Below are positions 47,801 through 59,785 of a stretch of DNA of 64,000 nt, in pieces. Source of the DNA: Torreya grandis (Eukaryota; Streptophyta; Pinopsida; Cupressales; Taxaceae); NCBI GenBank assembly GCA_037957365.1, contig JARHVA010002373.1, forward strand, positions 965,501 to 1,029,500, given 5' to 3'. Both the position numbers and the translations under genes were made by a program. How positions within the stretch are numbered: position 1 is the first letter of the stretch; the number at the start of each line of letters is the position of its first letter. The notes under the pieces are model-generated. The model had not been told where the DNA came from, searched no databases, and saw nothing but the letters and a program-made list of their open reading frames with translations.

Positions 47801-50800
47801 ATTCCAAAATTGCTTGGCAACTGTATGGTATTTAACTTCGAATGATTTTGATAAATTTTTGAAAATTAATTTGGATCAGACTGAGTAGACAATTTGAGGT
47901 CAATCTTGCAAATGGTTTCACAGTCTGAATCAAATGCTGGTAAATCTGTATTTTTCACCTGTAGACATATCGAAGACAGTCCGTGATCTCTTTTTGGAAA
48001 TATCGAGCAATCCCAAGGCGTTCCAAGCGATCAACCATCCATAAATGCTCGAATAAATCAACAGGGTAAGTATTTGGAGCTGTTGTGAAACAGATCAGTC
48101 AGGTTAATTGCATTTTTAACTGCTTTTCTAATGCCATTTCAAAATTAAAAAATCAATTAGCTTAAATGCAAATGAAAATTAAGTTAGTCACCTCCTCCAT
48201 TATGTTTTTTTGTTATATATTTGAGGTAGTTTCGATAGTTGGGATCCCCGGTGTGGGCTAGAGCGCATGCAGTAGCGGCTGGGGAAAATAGCAATGATCC
48301 ATTGGATGATTGTAATTTGGCGAGTTTACCCCACTCCACTCTGTCACGCAGTCCCTCCACAGAATGCAACAATGTCGATGGATGGTTATGCAAAACATCC
48401 ATTGGTATTCTGCATTTGGCTATGGTAAAATGAGTTTTTTTCTTTTTTAAATAAATAAAATACATTTGTTGTTATAATCGCCTACTTCTTGGTAATCTAA
48501 TTTCTCATTTATTCTGCTTTTTAGAAGTAAATATTGATTTTAGCATTATGAGTTTATTGGTTTTAGTAGTCTAATTTTTTTTTGAAAAAGAAATTATTTA
48601 TCTCATATTTTTAACATTTTTTATTTTTAAGTTAAATATTTAATTAATAATTATTATGATTTTCTTTTTTAAATTATAATTAGAATCTGTTACAATTTTT
48701 CATTATCTCTATTCAAATCTATAATTCTACTCTAGTAATTAATTAATTACTTTCATGCTTTATATTATATAACTACATTTAAATTTCTAACTCAAGTTAT
48801 TATTTTAATCTATTTCATAATTATCATTTATTATATTAAATATTTTATTTGGTAAAAATTTAAAAATTCAAAAAACAAAAAAACAAACAAACAAAACATT
48901 TCAATTAAAAGCCAATTTAATTTTTAAAATAATATGAATTTTTTTAATCAAAACTTTATTATTGTTATCACAAAGCCTAACTTATGCACTTTTTATTTAT
49001 AGATTTGGTAATTTTTTATTCTACAGATAATACAAATAGTTTAATAGTTGTCATTATAAACATTCTCTACTTATAATTGTTATGATGTAACATAATACAA
49101 TTTTTTAAATATAAATAATTTAAATTAATTGATAGATACTATTGTAATTGAGCATTTCATAGTAATGAAATGCTCTAACTTAAATATAACTAGAACAATC
49201 AACGAAATTTATGATAATAACAATACTTTTTCTTTTCTTCATTTATATAATTTGAAATTCTGTTTTTATTAATTAAATAAAAGAGAATATTTTCACAGTT
49301 ATATAGAACTCCATTTTTAAATGATTATATAAAAAAGATTCTCACTTTATAAAATAAGAAATATATTTTTATAGTAAATCATGTGATAATTTTTTAATCA
49401 ACATTTCTTATCACACTTTATAAGATTTCTTTCATCTTAATAATAATTCATCACATATAATTTAAATCTTTAATTCAAAAATTATCATACTGTTTCCTCT
49501 AAAAATATCTATCTTAATCAAATAAATTTTAATTTGAAAAAACATAACTTATAAATATCTATCTTAAGCACTTATTTATGACATGAAAGTGTGATGAAAA
49601 GCTCCTCCTACGAAGTACTTTTAAAAACACTCGTTTTATTTTACAGTAATAAACTAGTTAGGTATTACCTCTTCAGCTTCAAATCCCTTTCATTATAGAT
49701 TTTAGTGAGGAATTCAACATCATAGGGAAGGTCCAAATTCATAGCTTTGGCATCTTCCATTAGAGGCGGAAAGATAATCTCGAAGGCAATAGGATTATAA
49801 ACTTCAGCTTCGTCCTTCATTCTTGAAATATATTTCCGAAGAAAACACAACCCTGCAAGAGTATACTTAATTGACATATATGTTAAAAAAACGATTTATA
49901 GGAATATACTTAATTGATATATATATGTTTAAACCAAATTATAATTTGGTAAATACCTTTATCGAGGCTCTGGGGAAGGACGTTCCAAGTTTTAAGAGCG
50001 ATGACACAAGCGAGGGTGTTAAGAATTCTGTCAGCAAAATTTAAAAAATGTGGATCTCCCCATGACCCATCTCTCAGCTGATGATCCATTATCCACTCTA
50101 AACTCTCACCAAACTCAGGCTTGCCACACCCATCCAAAGCTGGAACGAGTGCCACCCATGCAGTGTCGTACGGAGAAAGTGAAATTTCTCCATCTTCCAT
50201 TGATTGAAACATGTACCTGATCGTTTCTATTAGCGATTCTATCTCGCTAACATGTACATGCTATGAAAAATACACAACAAATTTTAAAAAATAAAAATAT
50301 GATTATAATATAAATCATATATTTTTATATATGTCAATTTGAATGTGAAAGTGAGAGACAATAAAATTTGAGTTGAAGATTTGAAAGAAAATTGCTTACA
50401 TTTTGATTACATTTTAAATAGAAGTTACCTCAGGCTTTTCCTGGTGTATCTCAGTCTCATCAGCTGTTGGTGAGAGATTAATTTGAAAAGCATTTTCTGC
50501 ATTATCAACTGTTATTGAGACACTCGACCCACCAGATTAATTATTCAGTTCAGTTCACACTAAATTAACTATCACTAAAGTGTAACCTCATATTCACTGT
50601 AAAATTCAGTAATGCCCATACTCCAACCTAGTGTAATGAAAATAATGAATGAATGAATGAGGATTCTGGGTACAATTCCATAAGATTTGAAGTTTCCTCG
50701 GTCTTGGAGGCTTTCTACTGACCTATTGCCAATGATAAGAGAAAAAGCTGGAATCCATGAAAAAATGCGAAATTCTATGCAGTTATACCCAGAAATCTTG

Positions 50801-51288
50801 GAGCATTAAATCTCTGTAAACAACACTCACGAAGGGGAAAAAAAAATGTACTCTACTCAGTTGTCAAGTGTTACCTTTAGCTCCTGAATTTACTGTTGTA
50901 CGATCTGGGCCATTCTTGTTACAGAAGTGGATCAACCTTTTATAAGAAACTGAATGATCTGGATATACTTAATTGAGTGAGGCTACTTCAAAAAAATTGA
51001 TTGTGTATAATATAAAAATACAGTGTGATGCTTACATGTTTTCAATGTTAATCCAAGTGTGTTGTTTACAGGATATTGCCATATTTTCGTCCCCGTCCGC
51101 TGAAACACAGGATCAAATAATTTATATGCCATCTCCTCTGATGTAACTCAGCTTATCAGACACAGCTTTATACGATGTATGTGTATATATAATCTTAAAA
51201 ATGGAAAGAACGGATATTTTTTAATTGTTTTAAAATATATCATTCAGATAATTTTGATGCGCTTCCTACCACAAACTATTGTGGCCAT
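44819..51288 (-). CDS. CPS: Copalyl diphosphate synthase (class II diterpene cyclase), 16 exons, apparently intact
   Basis: Cyclises geranylgeranyl diphosphate to copalyl diphosphate in plastids. The residues suggest ent-CPP for gibberellin synthesis. Minus-strand exons: 51288-51270, 51099-51036, 50936-50875, 50496-50429, 50260-49957, 49852-49669, 48409-48192, 48079-47959, 47769-47657, 47546-47320, 46940-46828, 46735-46637, 46338-46120, 45861-45714, 45535-45353, 45058-44819. All junctions are AG/GT and all phases fit, giving 2382 bases, 793 residues plus stop, a normal family length. Landmarks: SPYDTAWVA at about 100-108, [12 protein letters not shown] (His249), PN (Asn309), FEH (His318), DLDD 364-367, [31 protein letters not shown]. 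No DDxxD is present, as expected of a monofunctional CPS. The last exon ends ILFQPLM. Exons 5-16 are secure. Exons 1-4 rest on splice sites and phase alone, and no clear transit peptide is seen. Confidence 0.85.
48420..49668. other. Long intron 6 of CPS
   Basis: About 1.26 kb of very AT-rich intron between exons ending at 49669 and starting at 48409. The acceptor used, TGCAG at 48414-48410, is the one that keeps the frame ([11 protein letters not shown]). An AG ten bases upstream (48421-48420) would break it. No inserted gene was seen. Confidence 0.7.
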
Positions 51289-51365
51289 GCTTTTGTCTCG
51301 CGACACCTTATCAAACAAGTAAGTGTTGAGATTTTAAAGTATTGTCGTTTTTAGTCGTCTTCTTC

Positions 51366-51441
<76 letters not shown>

Positions 51442-52017
51442 GTTTTTTGGCGGGTAAATTTGGGTAACTTTGGGAGGCAATGGACGGGGAGCAGGGCTCA
51501 AACTCGAGGCGGTTCGGTGGTAAGCCCCAGCTCTACCACTGCATCCCGACCCGTGATTTAGGCTAAATATTTTATGAAACTTGAACCTTGTATCGATTAA
51601 AGACCCTAAGTGATTTGTAAGTCCCTACTTACATAGTCTATTAGATAGGGGGAGTTAGTTCTATAAAATTGAAAAAGTTTTAAATGGTTAGATTATATTC
51701 CATTTTTAATTATTAAAAAAAAACTAATTTTTCTAATAAAATAGTAATTTTCAACATATTTAATTTTTAATGCAAATGTATATTTTATTTTTACAAAACT
51801 TTCTCATGAATTTATTTGTATGAGCATAATAAATGTCTAAAATAAATTTAAATGAAAAAAGGTTATAATTACAAGATTTATAATTAATTAATATAGATAT
51901 CTTAAATATAATTATCTAATTTTCTTTTCAAAAATAATAATCTTAAAATATTTATCTTATATTTGTTACATACTACCTAGATTAATAGTTATTTTTTCGA
52001 CATTATTTTAAAGATAT
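51289..52017. promoter_or_regulatory. Upstream region of CPS with a (TTA)n tract
   Basis: Lies 5' of the proposed CPS start on the minus strand. (TTA)n at 51367-51440 begins 78 bases before the proposed start. No convincing TATA box is visible close to the start. Segment 51441-51560 is GC-richer, with a GGCTCAAACTCGAGGCGG... and GTAAGCCCCAGCTCTACCACTGC phrase that looks like dispersed repeat sequence rather than promoter. Segment 51650-52017 is plain AT-rich. Confidence 0.3.
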
Positions 52018-53830
52018 TGTAATCATCTAAAAATGACACTTGATTGCTAAGATTATTACTTGAGACTACTGATCTCTAGCTTAGTTCTAGACCTTTTGTA
52101 GGGTCTATTTAGACATTATCCAGCATTCATGCATGTCACATGCATCCATAAAAATTCATAAAGTAGTCCTAGACCTCACTTTAACATCTTGGTCCCTAGT
52201 GCCTCAAATTCTACCAGCAGAACACTAGTGGCATAATCTAGACAGTAGCACCCCGTGGCATTAGTGTACCAATTTGGGCACTATTGTCCTTTACCAACCT
52301 TTTGTTACTGACAAATATATTTTCAAATGAGCAACCACCTAAGGTCGGCCTAGAACAATACATATACATGACTTTTAGCCTTTTATCCACTATATAAAAA
52401 TCAGAGGTAAATTACACAAACAAACTTAGAACAAATTATGCACAATCAAGGTAATCAATCTCTATTCTACCCCACTTCTACATATAGCCATCTATAACAT
52501 TCCTAAGCTCAGATTACTCAAAAATTTAATTTCAATAATATTCAAAGCACTCAAACCGACATTCATACTAGCTTCACTTACACTTGTGCCAATATTTAGG
52601 TGCAGACAATTACATCAGGGTTGATCCCTCTTTGAAGTATTGGTATGTAAGCAACTCTCATCACAGTGGGATGCTGAGGATGTTTAGCCTACCCCACTAA
52701 CATCACACTTTGTTACTTGTGCCAACTAGATGCCCTAACAACATGAAAGTTTATGATTTTCATATAAAATCAGTAAAAATAAGTCACCTACAAGGAATCA
52801 AAACTCATGCACACAAGAATAGGCTTAGCAAACTCAAACACAGGTACACTTAAAAGCTCAGAACAATGATGCACAAAGAACACTAGTGTTAAAATAAAGA
52901 CACTGGTGCCACATGGTGCTACTATCCAATTAGGGTGCTACTATTTAGTAAGGGTTTTGACATCTGGATCCTGTCTACGACACTTAAAACAACTTTTATC
53001 TTAGTTTGCAACCTCTAGATCTATCTCAATCAATTTTTAGCTAAGTACTTATTTACATTATTTATTGCTATTTTTAAAAATGTCAAACTAATTCAATTCT
53101 ATTATAAATCAATGACTGTATTTATTATATATTTATACCCTAATTTACTATACTCATACCCTTTAACAATCTAAGACTTAAAATCCATAACCCTAAAAGA
53201 AGTTAAATCATTTGGTGAACTCAACTTATTTTGAACAATGCATAAACTCTAACCCTAGATCATCCTAGGATTTAAGTTTCCATCCTTCTAGGACCCACAT
53301 TCAGATTTCAAATCCCTATATTTTCTAATTTGCATTTCATAAAATCATGACAATAATGACAAATGAATTTTATCACTTTTTAATACAAAGTCTTTTAGCT
53401 TTATTTGCATGCTTATTTCCTCAAAGATGACAAACACATATGTACATGATGTTTTATATCAATTAAAATGTATCTCATATTTCATTTTATATCTAACATG
53501 TTATTTTTCTCTTATGCAGAATTCAATTAAGTAACAAATCCTTACATACATAGAGGATCTGTTACATAAGCTAACAACCGAGTTTCAGGTTTCAAGTTTC
53601 AATATCATATCTTATGCATAGGAAATACTCTCCTTCTCCTCATCTCAATGAGGGTGATAGCTACTTTCCCTCTAACTAGGCCCATGTTATCACTCCTCCA
53701 TAAGATGATGGAACCTATACTATTGTTACTACTACCCATATTCACCCTATGCACACCTTCACCTCTTCTCTATAGGGCATGTGCCTACATGTTCAATAAG
53801 AATAAACTAGGGTTTGTACAAGTGTAAGAT
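52018..53830 (+). repeat. LTR-like repeat 3, complete copy, right arm
   Basis: Begins TGTAATCATCTAAAAATG and ends near GGGTTTGTACA, so it has TG...CA termini and is about 1.8 kb long. It defines the full LTR for the array. The left-arm mirror lacks its first 586 bases. Confidence 0.65.
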
Positions 53831-54110
53831 TTTAAAAGATCAAATTATCAGTGTAATCAGGTTAATTTAAAAATTACAAAGTCAGAATCAATTATTAAAT
53901 GAAAAGATTACAACATTGAAAAATTAGATTACAAGATAAAAGCCTCCAAGTCACACTAGTGTCAATCATGTATATGCATATTTGCCTAGTGAATTTATGG
54001 CAATCAATGTTACATATCAAAAAAAGAAATCACAACAAAGTGCATCTACAATGAGTGATTCAAAAAGTATTCAAAGATAGAATAAAATTTCAAGTGAGAT
54101 TTTAAGGTAA

Positions 54111-54219
54111 ATGATTAAAGCTAAATTGATTAACCCACCTCCTTTATATCTAGTAAAGAGATCCATATATTATTGTGAATACTATAGAATGCATGGTCAT
54201 CACACAGAGTCATGTTTGG

Positions 54220-54304
<85 letters not shown>

Positions 54305-54365
54305 ATCATTGCTAATGAAGAACCGATACAAGATAAATCAATTAAACAATCCATAGTGATGTAGT
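54111..54365 (+). pseudogene. Gag-like zinc-knuckle remains interrupted by (TA)n, right arm
   Basis: The plus-strand frame KLINPPPLYLVKRSIYYCEY leads into YRMHGHHTESCLE, then a Tyr-Ile run encoded by (TA)n, then CxxxxANEEPIQDKS in another frame. Unit A has LALKKHIQHIIDNEE at the same place. Decayed Ty3/gypsy Gag. Confidence 0.6.
54222..54301. repeat. (TA)n microsatellite, right arm
   Basis: About 40 TA units, the mirror of 33556-33637. Confidence 0.95.
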
Positions 54366-57300
54366 AACATATTAAAAAAGGGTTAAACTAAAAAATAGTA
54401 TAAAAATAGTTACCAAAGCATAACTCAGAATAATAAAAGGTTAACAAAGCACAATTAGAGTAAGAAACAGTACAAAAAGCACAGCTAAAGCAACTAAAAT
54501 AAACAAATATACATCTCAAAAATGAAGCTTCACTTTTAAAGTAGTAAACATTTGGTCAAAAGTGTATATAACAGTTTGATTATCAAGGTCAAGGGTTTGA
54601 CAAATATACCCAAGGCATCATTACTCCTATTATAATATTTCCTAGTGTTGGTCAACAAATCTTAGGATTTATTGAACATCTTAAGAAAAAATATTCACAG
54701 ATATAGTTTATCAAGGCAAAAAGTCCAAATACATGGGAAATATTTTAAAAAGAATAAGAACTTAAGTTTCAAAGTCAAAATCATGCTAAGCCAACAAGTA
54801 TTCTCAAAAGAGGATTTCTATTGAAATATCCTCCAAAGCACCATATGCGTATAATAAGCATAGTTTCAAAGGGCACAATTATAATTAATATTACAAAAGA
54901 TAATTTAGAAAGGTTAACTCCGTAATATGAGGCAATTCTCTATGATCAACGAAATACAATAAAAGTCAATACTGGCATTCCAGGTTATTATTATTATTAT
55001 TATTATTATTATATCAATAATAAATAATACTCATATTCACATTGTAACTCAATTCAACTCCAACACATCAATCACACTATACGAGAGGTTACCATTCATA
55101 TTTTTGACATAAACTAAATTGATAGTAAGCCTCCCATGAAACTCATTGGTTAGTATGTTCCTCCCTTCTTATACATAGTCTAATTCACTCTTTTTCCTTA
55201 TATATAATTGCATTTCTCATGTTACTTGTACATAACTTATATATAGAAAAAAAAAAAATTGTAATATGTCAAAACACAAAACCATTCAAATATTTACTCA
55301 AAAAACATAAATTATAGATTGTATGCATTGTCATATTTGCATCTCTTATATTTACTAGACACTACATATGGTAGTTATCTTAGTATAATTAGTTTTTATC
55401 ATACATACATGCTTCACTTGTTCTTTTCAAGTGTTTACAGATAATTATAGGACCTAGGTACACTACATAGATCCATATTTGCTACTATCTATGTACTGGG
55501 GGTATATACACAAATAATGGGTTCAACATTTGATACATTCACCCATTTGGGAGCATCCTATACACAGTTTTGATTACTAGATTACATCTTTCTAAACTCT
55601 ACAAAATAGATTTAGTATTTGTATATCTTAATATTGATCATCCTACACCTTATCATATTTTATGCCCACTACTATAATTATAGAATCACCTTATGTACAT
55701 ATTTACTCGTATACATATTTGTACCGCATGTTCATACATACTTTCAATTTTATATTTCCTAGTTTATACTTGATTGTGTCTCTATGCTTCTTCTATTTAA
55801 TATAATTTGAATATGTCATTGCTATATAGCTCTATGCCACTTTTTTTATTTATTAAATGTATGCTTTGGACATGTGCACATGTCCTTTTGTGTGCCTTCA
55901 TGATTATTTATTTGAAAATTTGAACATATCCTTCTATGTGTCTAAGCCAAATTTCTTGTTGTTTGCATACATGGACATTTAAAAATGTCTTTCTATGTCT
56001 TGGTTTCTCAGATTTAGTGACATGTGGCCATGTCCTTTGTATTATAGCACATTGGCCTACTTTACATGCTTGATGTGTGTTGTATGTATGGTTTCTTGTA
56101 TACGTCATGGCCATGACACTTGTTTCTTACTTGTTAAACACTTCATTTATAGATTCCATGAGGGACCTCATGTATATCCCTTTCCTAATTGGGTGATATG
56201 ATGGACATCATGCCCCATCCCCCTAGGTATCTACTCAATTATTACTCAAATTTGTTGCTCATATACATTGTTATATCTCTATTGACAACGTTGTGAATGT
56301 TATATCTAATATACATCATACACTATAAACTTATGCTTATATTAGCTTGCATTCAAATGTTATGTATACATATTATATTAGTTTATTATGCAGATATCAT
56401 ATATGCTCTGGCTAACACACATTTTTTAAAGCTTATTTTCTTAAGATCAGTTATTGCACAAGTTCAACAAATAACCTCAAAATAAGGGGCATTCACATGG
56501 GTTTGTCACAAAGATCAAGCTATTTGATTTCACTTAGAGTACAATTTTAAGAACATGAGCATAGAATATATAAATTAATTTCATAAAAATATAGTGATAA
56601 ATAGTGACATAGAGATTAGTTTCAGTTGTACATAAATTAGAATAGTTGGATATTAACACCCAAATTGGGACACTGGCGCCACTAGGATTACTGTCCAAGA
56701 TATGATGTTACTGTCCAATAGCTTCAATTTTAAAAAAATTTAGATTGGCCAAAGGAATATAGTAGTTATAGTCTAGGTTTACAAAGGTTCAGTTATAGAT
56801 TACCATTTTTGGCTCAGTTTAGCTTAGATTCATACCAGTTTGCTTAGATTGGGGAATCATGCACAACATGATCATTTTTATTTTAGTTTAGATACTTAGA
56901 TATAGATTATTACAAATCAATCATAATCCATATATTTAGATATCACATTTGGTAGCATGTGTGCAACACATTGCTTTTGTATGCTCACTTGACATCGATT
57001 GATGAGATAAAATGATAAACTCCATGCCATTCTCTAAATTGTACACACTAGACACCATGTTCTATGTTACACACCAGATTGACACCTTACTCCATTTGTA
57101 GTGGTTGGCATTCCTGAGTGGCCTAGATCTACCTTGTATTCCCAAGTGACCTAGAGATATTTTACATTCAACAATTCTTGAGTGGTTGTAAAGCCAAAAT
57201 ATATAGTTCAAATTACAGTTACACATCTTGAGCTACATCACATAGTTTTAGTATTAGATGCATCTATTATACATGGGTAAATAATAATGAAGTCATAATC

Positions 57301-57929
57301 TACTTGAGCTCTTGAGCCACCTACATGAGAGGGTTAGACATGCTATCATTACAATCCAAGCTATTCACAAGTCATGATCCACCAAGTAGGAGTGGGAAAT
57401 GATGGATTCAAAACTAGATTGAGTTTTTGAGCCACCCACACATTGGAATTGAGCAAGTCATCAACTCAATCCAATTTATTCACTGATTGATCACTATCTA
57501 CACACACACACACACAGTTTATCACTAATTTTATGCATTGATTCACATACCTAGTGAGGTGTATCCATTATTTTCCTCTCTCTTATCTTTTTATTCAATT
57601 TAATCTTTAATTTTAATATCTCTTAAGGAATGATCTATGCATGTTTAATTTTTAGGATACATCATGGAACATGTTTCAGATCCTCAGATCCATATTCATA
57701 GGCTTTGACTCTCAAGTAAGTCTAGCTACACTTATTTTTCCTTTATCTTATGGCTAGATAAGTGTCTAAATAAAACCTAAGTTAGGTTTAGGGCTAAGTT
57801 AGGGATGGGTGGTCTTAAGTAACACTCTTAGCACTCAAGCATCAGTTTTAAATGATTACATTTGCCACCCTTTTTTTCTAGTCATTTCACTTTGTTGCAT
57901 TTATAGAATAAAAGGGAGTGGGGAGGAAA

Positions 57930-59785
57930 TATAATCATCTAAAAATGATACTTGAGTGTTAAGAGTGTTACTTGAGACCACCCATCCATAGCTTAGCCCT
58001 AGACATATCTTAAGGACTATTTAAACACTTATCTAGCCTTCATGAATGTCATACACATCTCTAAGCATCCCTCAAGCAGCTCCAGACCCTCACTTTAACA
58101 TCTTAGCCCCTAGTGCTTCCAGTTATGTCACCTAGACACTAGCACCATAATTTGGACAATAGCACCTCATGGCACTAGTGTCCCAGTTTGGGTGTTATTG
58201 TCTATTTCCCACCTTTTGTTACCAACATTTATCTTTTTGAATAAGAAACCACCTAGGGTCGACTTAGACCTCTTTTAAGACCCGCATAAGCAATAGAACA
58301 ATATATATACATTGATTTTATCCCTTTTTTTTTTAAGAAGGAAATTAGATGCAAATTATACAAACTCAGAATAAGTTGTGCATAATCAAGGTTATCAATC
58401 CTTCTTCTACCTTACTTATAAATACAACCATATACAACATTCCTAAGTTGAGACACATTTCCAATCTTAAAAATATTCAAAGCACTCAAAATGGAATTCA
58501 TATAATCTTTACCTTCACTTGCATCAACAATTAGGTGGGGAGAACTACATTGAACTTAATTCCTCTTCAGATTATTGGTATGTAGGCAAGTCTCATCACA
58601 ATAGAATGTTCAAGATGTCTAGTCTACCCCACTAACATCACACTTTATTACTTGTGCCAATCAAATAACCTATAACTATGGAGGTTTAGGTTTTTCATAT
58701 AAAATTAGTCAAAACAAGTCACCTATAGGGAATCAAAACTTGTTCACACATGAACATGCTTGACAGACTCAATCACAAGTACACCCAAAATCTTAGAATA
58801 GTTATACACAAAGGACACTAATGCTAAAATAAGGACACTAGTACCACATGGTGCTACTATCCAATTAATGTGCTATTATCTAAGAAGGGTTTTGACATTT
58901 GAAACCTATATGTGACACTCTAAATAGCTCTTTTCCTAGTTTGTAGCCTCTATATCTCTCATTGAGGTCAATTTATAGCTAAGTATTTATTTAAAATATC
59001 TATTATTATTTTTAGAAAGATAAAACTAACTCAGTTATATTAAAAATTAATGGTTATATTTATTGCATATTTCTACCTTGATTTACTACACTTAGACCCT
59101 TTAATAACCTATAATGTAAACTCCATAACCCTAAAAAAGTTAAAAAGTTTGGTGAACTTGAATTACTTGGAATAATTTATAAAACCTAACCCTATATAAC
59201 CCTAGGGTTTATGTTTCTAGCCTTCTAGGACCCATATTCAGATTTTACATCCATGTATTTTCTGATTTGCATTTTATAAAATCATGATAGTAATGACAGA
59301 TGAAGTTTATCACTCTTTAATACAAATTTTTTTTAATCTTCATTTGCATACTTATTTCCTTTCATTTGGAATGAATTCAAAGATGACATTAACACATATG
59401 TACATGTTTTATATCAGTTAAAATGTATGTCATATTTCATTCTATCTCTAGCATGTTATTGTTCTCTTATGTAGAATTCAATTAAGAAACAAATCCTTAC
59501 ATACATAAAGGATATATTACATAAGTTAACAACTAGGTTTGAATTTTCAATGTCATATCTTATGCACAAGAAAGAATATCCTTATCTTTCTCATCTCTAT
59601 GAGGGTGATAGCTACTTTCCCTCTAACTAGGTCCATGTTATCACTCCTCCATGAGATGATGTAGCCTATACTATTATTACTACAGCTCATACTCAACCTA
59701 ACCAAACCTCTACCTATTCTATATAGGGCATGTGCCTACATGTTCAATCAAAATAAACTAGGGTTTGCACTTGTGAGACTGTTGA
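57930..59785 (+). repeat. LTR-like repeat 2, right arm
   Basis: Mirror of 28020-29879. Starts TATAATCATCTAAAAATG and ends near GGGTTTGCA. The imperfect hairpin at its left border (about 57753-58039) mirrors 29771-30057. Confidence 0.6.

Larger units (their letters stand above)
46777..52603. other. 5.8-kb block present only in the right arm
   Basis: Contains CPS exons 1-11, the CPS upstream region and the first 586 bases of LTR-like repeat 3. It is bounded by AGAC at 46777-46780 and 52604-52607. The left arm shows a single AGAC/GTCT at the join (35252-35255). The simplest reading is a deletion from the left arm. Confidence 0.85.
53831..57929 (+). mobile_element. Internal region B of the tandem array, right arm
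   Basis: Mirror of 29880-34034, near-identical except for microsatellite lengths. Gag zinc-knuckle remains start at 54111 and run into (TA)n at 54222-54301. (TTA)n at 54985-55012 is short here. Confidence 0.6.

Noticed and set aside
44819..51288. Taxadiene synthase, ent-kaurene synthase or a bifunctional levopimaradiene/abietadiene-type synthase
   Set aside because: The C-terminal half has no DDxxD motif (exon 13 reads [12 protein letters not shown] at that place). The [14 protein letters not shown] and DLDD motifs and the C-terminus fit monofunctional CPS better.
51441..51560. tRNA-like or SINE-like segment with GGCTCAAACTCGAGG and AGCTCTACCACTGC
   Set aside because: It has B-box-like words, but I could not fold a cloverleaf or find an A box, poly-A tail or target duplication.
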